A stretch of DNA of 64,000 bases, taken from NCBI GenBank assembly GCA_003864495.1, contig ML133402.1, forward strand, positions 991,913-1,055,912, written 5' to 3'. The position numbers and the translations under genes were made by a program. This DNA comes from Nemopilema nomurai. Lineage: Eukaryota > Cnidaria > Scyphozoa > Rhizostomeae > Rhizostomatidae. Positions 61,534 through 64,000 of the stretch are shown here, one piece after another (within the stretch, counting starts at the first letter, position 1; each line of letters starts with the position of its first letter). The notes beneath the pieces were generated by a model. It saw only the letters and a list, made by a program, of their open reading frames with translations, searched no databases and had not been told where the DNA came from.

Positions 61534-64000
61534 ATGATGTAAATATTTGGTAATGAAAATATGTACATAGATATATTGTCAGTCGAGACTAGCTGTGTCC
61601 TTGTCCCAGGCGGGACCTGCGTAGGCGTTCCATGGTCACGTGTGTGGGACACGGTTACTTTAATTAATGTTTTGTTATCGGAGTGCACTGATTTCGTTCT
61701 TGATGCGGTGGCGCGTTAAGCACAAACATTATACCAGATCACTGTTCTATTGTGATTTTGAAAGGACACAGGCTAGATCTTTGCTAAAATGTTGGTTATT
61801 AGAATTTGAAAATGCCTCATTTAAAGTTTGTAGATTTTGTATTAGAAATGTTCGACTAATGCATTTTAATTGACGTTGAAAGAGTTATGTTAGCTGCAAT
61901 TCAGTTTTAAAGCATATCTTGTATGATGCGATGTTATGAATCAATTGTACAAGCAAGAGTTTGCTTAACATGTCTAGACTTCATGTTCCCCCTAAGGCCG
62001 CATGTGCTCGAATCACTCTATCATGTGGTTTTCTCTTGCTAGAAATGAGAGAAGTATAGTTACGAATGCCTTGTTCACAAATAATTGCAACAACTTATGG
62101 CTTTGCTCCCTCTCATTTATAGATTTTGAAGCTTAAATCAGTCTTATAGGCTTCTATTATATCAACAGTTAATGATATCAACAGCTATTGCTATTAACAT
62201 TTGTTCCTTTCTGTTAGGGTGCATGGAATGGTCTCCTTGCTAATTTTTTCATTCACCCCCTCTAATTTATGTGTTATATTTGAAAAAAGTTTGTCTCATA
62301 TCTTCATGAACATTGATGTTGCATAATTATTTTAGAATTAGTATTTTTATTATGTATACGTTCTACAGAATATAAAATGTTATTCAATCCATTAAACATC
62401 CAAAAACTGTCCAAAAATATGCTGTTTTGTTACTGTTATGCTAAGAAGCTCTTACTGATTGCTGTTAAACTTTGCTTTGTTAGTCGCATGTAATTGTTCA
62501 GGTTAAACCACAGATGTAGACTTACTGTTTCTAAAAGGCTTTGAATTCCAATCTCTTGTTCTGTTGAGTTAATATTTTCTTTTCTTAGTTATTAGAGAAA
62601 TAATTAAATGATAGTTTGCAACTGATATACCAGTGTTGTCTATCATAATTCCATGTCTTATAAAAATTGCACCAATTAATTCAGATTTGTCCACCTGCAA
62701 GAAAATAGCAACTATGCGGCCTTCTCAGAAATGGGATCCTGAAATTCCAGACAATAGAATTGATATGAAAAAAGATAGAAGCCAGAGGAAATAAACATGA
62801 TGCATGTTGTGAAGGTTTATGTCTTGTTTATCTTTTTATCATTTTTCTTTAATGTCATTCACATAGGGGTCCTTCACATGCTTTTCCTGGTTCTGTTTCT
62901 CAAGCAGTGTTAATTTTTCATGCAACTATCTTTCACTTATAATTTTGACTGCCTGTTTCTACCTACTCCTTCAGTTTATTGTCATTTAATAAAAAATAAA
63001 TTCACACTGAACAGGGGTTGCAGAGCCAGGGCCCCCACATTAAACTTCAAGGTGTAATTATTAGTTTTGTTGCAAATTATGCTAAGATAAGCTAAGAGGT
63101 ACAGTAGCACCCTATGATGGCAAGAACAATATTATTTGTTTCCAATAAAGGAACAAAAATGCACCTAACATATTATCAAAAATGCTGAACATTTATCATT
63201 TATCAAGATTTTTCACATTTTTACCAGCCTTTCACAAGTCTGGATAAATGGTAGGTGGAATAATTAAATAGGTACTTAAGTACAGTCTAGACATTGATAA
63301 AAATGATCAAAAGCTGTTTTCTTCCAATGCATCATCCAGTGATTTTTCTCTGGCTTTTGGTTCATATCATCCCTGCTCGTATTTCATTCCTCTCCTCAAC
63401 GTTAGTAGGTATAAAATGTGTACTATACTGTTTACGCACTATTGCCTTTAGAGTGAAAATCTCATGAGCACCAGTTCTTGTACTCTCCAATTCACATCAG
63501 CAAGGAAGTGGGTCTTTCATCAATCTTTAATATACCTTCACAAATTTTTTTAAATGTGATTTCAGCCATATGTCTTGGCACCAGACAATTGTCACATGCC
63601 ATTCGCACTTTATATATGGTTGGTATTTTGATGAAAATGAATCAGAAGTCAGCCAGTCTTTCAGGAAAGGTCCATGTTACTCATTTGCAAAAATGTTTGC
63701 CATAACAAAAAAAGTTTTCTCTGGCTCCAAGTCTGTGTCTATAGCATTGTGAAATATGACTGTAGCAGACTGGCCAATTGGATTTTGCGTTAGATTTTGA
63801 CAAAAACAACAACAAATTATCATTCTGATGATCCTATACTTCATTCTGGTAATTCAAGGAAGGTGATAAAACAATGGTGCATTTATCACATTATGCTACT
63901 AGATACCTAAGGGTTAAAAAATAACTGGAAGTTTAAACTCTGGGATTTTAAAGAACTAAAAGATTGTTTAAGGGTACGTTTTTCCACTTTCCTTATTCAA
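61534..64000. other. Downstream region without a supported gene
   Basis: AT-rich. It probably starts with the PCED1-like 3' UTR; the first AATAAA I noted is at about 62790-62795. Short frames near 63478-63752 have no recognised domain. No RNA gene or repeat was identified. Confidence 0.4.

Noticed and set aside
1..64000. tRNA genes and CRISPR arrays
   Set aside because: No cloverleaf-compatible T-loop with partner arms was found by eye. The tandem repeats have no spacers, so they are minisatellites.

Overview
This window is intron-rich, AT-rich animal nuclear DNA. Every coding region found is a multi-exon gene whose introns follow the GT-AG rule. The gene set (TOPBP1, SMYD5, GDPD1-like, PCED1-like) is metazoan. 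A bacterial-type GMC flavoenzyme and a lineage-specific receptor make a marine invertebrate most likely. I would guess a cnidarian, but the sequence alone does not prove it. Exon models were built by hand from splice sites, phase continuity and remembered family features; no alignment was run.

Six genes were found, all on the + strand. (1) 4147-11577: a cholesterol-oxidase-like GMC oxidoreductase with a tiny first exon that encodes an MGCCSS acylation signal. (2) 15959-21436: SMYD5, a SET/MYND lysine methyltransferase, complete in 11 exons (396 aa). (3) 23320-34292: TOPBP1, the multi-BRCT DNA-replication and checkpoint scaffold, complete in 14 exons (about 1569 aa). (4) 35365-41108: a GDPD1-type glycerophosphodiester phosphodiesterase in 11 exons, with a suspected 1-base gap near its start. 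(5) 48563-52626: an unrecognised type I membrane receptor in 5 exons (486 aa). It has a trefoil-like ectodomain, one membrane helix and a 270-residue tail with ten tyrosines. (6) 54032-61533: a PCED1-like GDSL/SGNH esterase fused to a very long low-complexity, lysine-rich tail, with two suspected 1-base gaps.

Between and inside the genes lie a TA-flanked inverted-repeat element (MITE), a short dispersed inverted-repeat family, a LINE reverse-transcriptase remnant, two perfect minisatellites and several homopolymer or G-rich tracts. The regions 1-4146, 41109-48562 and 61534-64000 contain no gene I can support.

The genes are not an operon and do not form one pathway. SMYD5 and TOPBP1 act in protein methylation and genome maintenance. 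The GMC enzyme, GDPD1 and PCED1 are lipid-, sterol- or ester-type enzymes. The receptor is the best candidate for something undescribed.
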